From Heterostelium multicystogenum (lineage: Eukaryota > Evosea > Eumycetozoa > Acytosteliales > Acytosteliaceae): a stretch of DNA of 64,000 bases. The DNA lies in contig RCNN01000013.1 in assembly GCA_003667245.1 (NCBI GenBank), positions 1 to 64,000 of the forward strand, given 5' to 3'. The notes beneath the pieces are model-generated. The model did not search any database, was not told the DNA's origin, and saw only the letters and a list, made by a program, of their open reading frames with translations. How positions within the stretch are numbered: position 1 is the stretch's first letter; every line of letters starts with the position of its first letter. Shown here in pieces: positions 60,236 to 64,000 of this stretch. A program made the position numbers and the translations under genes.

Positions 60236-60368
60236 ATGGCCAGGGAGCATGCAGTGGCTAGGGGCCTTGCAGTGGTCAGGGAGCTTGCTGTGGCCAGGGA
60301 GCTCCCTCGCCACTGCAAGATCCCTCGCCACAAGAAGCTCCCTTACCGCAGCAAGATCCCTCACCACA
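60236..60368. repeat. 18-bp repeat cluster, direct units followed by inverted units
   Basis: Three 18-base units (GTGGCCAGGGAGCATGCA and variants) at 60236-60289, then a central palindrome GTGGCCAGGGAGCTCCCTCGCCAC at 60290-60313, then three units in the opposite sense (TGCAAGATCCCTCGCCAC and variants). Both strands carry a short open frame through it that is probably not a gene. It belongs to the GTGGCGAGGGAGCTTGC class of pseudomonad interspersed palindromes. The rest of 60062-60420 shows nothing else. Confidence 0.85.
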
Positions 60369-60420
60369 GGGAATGCATCCCGGGGTTGCAAGTTGCCAGG
60401 GCCGGCCGCATAAATTGGGG

Positions 60421-62416
60421 ATGAACCTTCCTGAATCAACGGACACGGTCTTGAACGGTTTCCACCCCGCCGTCAGCACCTGGTTCCGCAGCACGTTCCC
60501 GTCGGTGACCGCCGCCCAGGCCCAGGCGTGGCCGCTGAATCCGCCAGCGCCGCTCCACCACTGATCGCCGCACCTACCGGCTCCGGCAAGACTCTGACTG
60601 CCTTTCTCGCGGTGCTGGACGATCTCGTGCACCAAGGCCTGGCCAATGGCGGCCAACTGCCAGACCAAACGCTGGTGGTCTACGTCTCGCCACTCAAAGC
60701 CTTGTCCAACGACATCCAGATCAACCTGCAAAACCCGCTGGCCGGCATCACCGAGCACTTGCAGCGCCTCGGCCTGCCACCGCTGGCGATCCGCACCGCC
60801 GTGCGTTACCGGCGACACCCCACAGAAAGACCGCGCCCTGATGCGCAAGCACCCGCCGCACATCCTGGTCACCACCCCGGAATCGCTCTACGTGCTGCTC
60901 GGCTCGGATTCCGGCCGGCAGATGCTTGCCAGCACCCGCACGGTGATCGTCGATGAGATCCACGCCATCGCCGCCAGCAAGCGCGGCAGCCACATGGCCC
61001 TGACACTGGAGCGCCTGCAGGGTTTGTGCAGCGAACCGCTGACCCGCATCGGCCTGTCGGCCACGCAAAAGCCCATCGAGGCGGTGTCGCGCTTTCTGGT
61101 GGGCACCGGCCGGCCTTGCGAGATCGTCGATATCGGCCACGCACGCCCACGGGACCTGGATATCGAAGTGCCGCCGGTGCCGCTGTCGGCCGTCATGGCC
61201 AACGACGTGTGGGAGCTGGTCTACGACCGCCTCGCCGAACTGGCCAGGCAACACCGCACCACGCTGATTTTCGTCAACACCCGGCGCCTGGCCGAACGCC
61301 TGGCCCGGCACTTGAGCGAGCGCCTGGGCAAAACCGCCGTCGCCGCCCACCACGGCAGCCTCGCGAAGGAAATGCGCCTGGACGCCGAACAACGGCTCAA
61401 GGCCGGTGAGCTGCAGGTGTTGATCGCCACTGCGTCGCTGGAACTGGGGATTGATATCGGCGATGTCGACCTGGTGTGCCAGATTCGGCTCGCCCGGCTC
61501 GATCAACGGTTTTCTGCAACGGGTCGGACGCTCCGGGCATCAGGTCGGCGGCACGCCCAAGGGCCGGTTGTTCGCCACCACCCGCGACGACCTGATCGAA
61601 TGCGCCGCCCTGCTCGACTGCGTGCGCTGGGGCGAGCTGGACACCTTGCTGATTCCGGTTGCGCCGCTGGATGTGCTGGCCCAGCAGATCATCGCCGAAG
61701 TCAGCTGCCAGGAATGGCAGGAACAGGCCCTGCTCACGCTGATCCGCCGCGCCTCGCCCTACGCCGAGCTGGATGAGCGTCACTATCAGGCACTGCTGCA
61801 AATGCTCGCCGAAGGCTACAACGGGCGCCAGGGCCTGCGCAGCGCCTACCTGCACCGCGACGCCATCACCCGCACCCTGCGTGGCCGGCGGGGCGCCAAG
61901 CTCACCGCCGTGACCAGCGGCGGCACCATCCCCGACAACGCCGACTACAGCGTGCTGCTTGAGCCGCAAAGCCTGAACATCGGCAGCGTCAACGAAGACT
62001 TCGCGGTGGAAAGCATCGCCGGCGATATCTTCCAGCTGGGCAACACCTCCTACCGCATCCTGCGAGTGGAACCCGGCAAGGTGCGGGTCGAGGATGCCCA
62101 CGGCCAGCCGCCGACCATTCCGTTCTGGCTCGGCGAAGCACCGGGGCGCAGCGCGGAGTTGTCGTTTGCCGTGGCGCGTTTTCAGGGGCAACTGGACGCG
62201 CTGCTGGGCGCCACGCCGGGTAACCTGCAACCGGCGCTCGATTGGCTCACCGGCACCCTCGGCCTGAACCTGGCCAGCGCCGAACAACTGCTGGATTACC
62301 TGGCGCGGGCGCGGCTGGCGCTGACCGCGCTGCCGTCCCAGGACACGTTGATCATGGAACGGTTTTTCGACGAGTCCGGTGGCACCCAATTGATCATCCA
62401 CACGCCGTTCGGCAGT

Positions 62417-62454
<38 letters not shown>

Positions 62455-64000
62455 GTTTTGCCGCACCTTCAACTTCGAACTGCAAGCCGCCGCCAGCGAG
62501 GATGCGATCGTGTTGTCGCTGTCCACCAGTCACAGCTTTGAGCTGGACGAAGTGTGGCGCTACCTGAACAGCAACACGGCCGAGCACATCCTGATCCAGG
62601 CGGTACTGGATGCACCGCTGTTCGGCGTGCGCTGGCGCTGGAATGCCGGGGTGGCCCTGGCATTGCCGCGCTACACCGGTGGGCGCAAGGTGGCGCCGCA
62701 GATCCAGCGCATGAAGAGTGAAGACCTGATCGCCAGTGTGTTCCCCGACCAGATCGCTTGCCTGGAAAACCTCGCCGGCGAGCGCGAAGTGCCCGAGCAT
62801 CCGCTGGTGGAGCAAACCCTCGACGACTGCCTGCACGAAGCCATGGACAGCGAAGGCTGGCTGGCCCTGTTGCGGCGCATGGAGCGCGGCGAAATCCGCC
62901 TGATCAGCCGTGATCTGCCGGCGCCGTCGCCACTGGCAGCAGAGATTCTCAGCGCCCGCCCCTACACCTTTCTCGACGACGCTCCGCTGGAGGAGCGCCG
63001 CACCCAGGCCGTGCTCAACCGGCGCTGGAGCGATCCGCAAAGCACCGATGACCTTGGTGCGCTGGATGCCGAAGCGATTGCCGGTGTGTGCGAGGAAGCC
63101 TGGCCGGCGCCCAATGGCCTGGACGAGATGCATGAAGCGCTGATGAGTTTGGCGTGCATTGCCGAATCGGAGGTCACGGCGCAGTGGGCCGAATGGCTGC
63201 AAGCCCTGGCCGACGGTGGGCGCGCCAGCCGATTGCAGATCGGTACCGGCCAGGCCGTTTGGGTCGCTCTGGAGCGCTTGAGCTGTTTGACGGCGATCTA
63301 CCCGAATGACCTGCCGCTGTTGCCCGGTTTCGATGAGCCCTGGACCTTCGATGAAGCCTTGGTGGAAGTGCTGCGGGCGCGCCTGAGCGCTTCGGCCCAT
63401 TGACGCTGATCGAGATCGCCGCGCCCCTGGCCTTGCCGGTGGCCGACGTATCACAGGCACTCGCGCGGCTGGAGAGCGAAGGCTACGTGCTGCGCGGCCG
63501 TTTCAGCCCCGGCGCCAGCGCCGAACAATGGTGCGAACGCCACCTGCTGGCGCGCATTCACCGCTACACGGTCAAGCGCCTGCGCCGGGAAATCGAGCCG
63601 GTGGCGTTGCAGGATTTCATGCGTTTTCTGTTCGACTGGCAGCACCTGTCGAACGGTACCCGCGGCCAGGGCAGCGCCGTGTTGCCGCAGATCGTCGCGC
63701 AGCTGGAAGGGTACGCCGCAGCCACTTCGGCCTGGGACAGCGATTTGCTCAGCGCACGAATCAAGGATTACGCGCCACACTGGCTGGACGATTTGTGCCG
63801 CAGCGGCAAAGTGTGTGGACACGCCTGAGCAACAAGGCCGGCGCGACGGCCCTGCGCAGCACGCCAGTGGTGCTGTTGCCCCGCAGCCAGGTGCCATTGT
63901 GGAGTGGACTGACCGAAGCGCCGGACAGTACCGAGCTGTCGCCCAAGGCACAGAAAAGTCCATCAGGCGCTGCGGGAAAACGGCGCGCTGTTTTTCGATG
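60421..64000 (+). CDS. lhr: Lhr-family ATP-dependent DNA helicase (frameshifted, cut by window edge)
   Basis: A large superfamily 2 helicase, more than 1,190 residues here, of the E. coli Lhr type (about 1,500). Walker [51 protein letters not shown], Walker [66 protein letters not shown] and [12 protein letters not shown] long winged-helix/Lhr core region follows ([17 protein letters not shown]). Indels near 60549, 60808, 61495, 63390 and 63822 break the frame. Thought to work in DNA or RNA-DNA repair. The end lies outside the window. Confidence 0.93.

Noticed and set aside
60236..60368. Possible CRISPR array
   Set aside because: Units are contiguous 18-mers with no unique spacers, and orientation flips in the middle; no cas genes nearby.
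61397..63460. A 687-codon minus-strand open frame opposite lhr
   Set aside because: Shadow frame; helicase motifs are on the plus strand.

Overview
The window is a GC-rich chromosomal segment from a fluorescent Pseudomonas (P. fluorescens group). This is shown by gene content, codon use, pseudomonad REP palindromes, and a gene order that from memory follows P. aeruginosa PAO1 from about PA4001 (mltB) to PA4069. The sequence is unusually error-rich. About half of the housekeeping genes, including essential ones (mrdA, rodA, mpl, ispA, dxs, ribD, ribBA), are broken by single-base indels, and most of those I could resolve are +1 insertions in short homopolymers. I treat them as sequencing or assembly errors, not pseudogenes, and give each gene's full span across its frames.

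Layout. 1-6.1 kb, minus strand: cell-elongation and NAD/ribosome cluster proA-nadD-rsfS-rlmH-mrdA-rodA-mltB. 6.3-16 kb: DNA glycosylase mpg, a DedA-PAP2 fusion, a Lon-N domain protein, LrgA/LrgB-like pair, MaoC hydratase, a MORN-repeat/C13-peptidase lipoprotein, an NAD(P)-binding protein, YceK lipoprotein, ubiX and mpl. 16.2-17.2 kb: an unrecognised AT-richer, proline-rich protein. 17.3-25.1 kb: ethanolamine catabolism, with the sigma-54 activator eatR divergent from aldehyde dehydrogenase, then permease, eutB and eutC, including a visible -24/-12 promoter and duplicated upstream sites. 25.2-28 kb: GNAT, DedA, mtfA, ppa.

28-36.5 kb is the accessory region: a CI/PrtR-like S24 repressor with palindromic sites, a DUF6124 gene preceded by nested inverted repeats, an oxidoreductase/MerR pair, and an RHS polymorphic toxin with an AT-rich C-terminal domain and a putative immunity gene, then a cluster of alternating repeats.

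36.5-49.2 kb: isoprenoid genes (xseB-ispA-dxs), vitamin B12 uptake (btuB, btuF) and the riboflavin/thiamine operon nrdR-ribD-ribE-ribBA-ribH-nusB-thiL with a separate ribA. 49.3-56.9 kb: YbaY lipoprotein, methyltransferase, an internally deleted Abi gene, YbbN, and a probable zinc-related operon (ZrgA-like protein, ABC ATPase, permease, DUF3299) before oprG. 56.9-59.1 kb: a two-domain KaiC-like ATPase with a response regulator and a histidine-kinase remnant. 59.2-64 kb: RmlD-like epimerase, an 18-bp repeat cluster, and a large Lhr-type helicase running off the end. No tRNA, rRNA, CRISPR array or insertion sequence was recognised.
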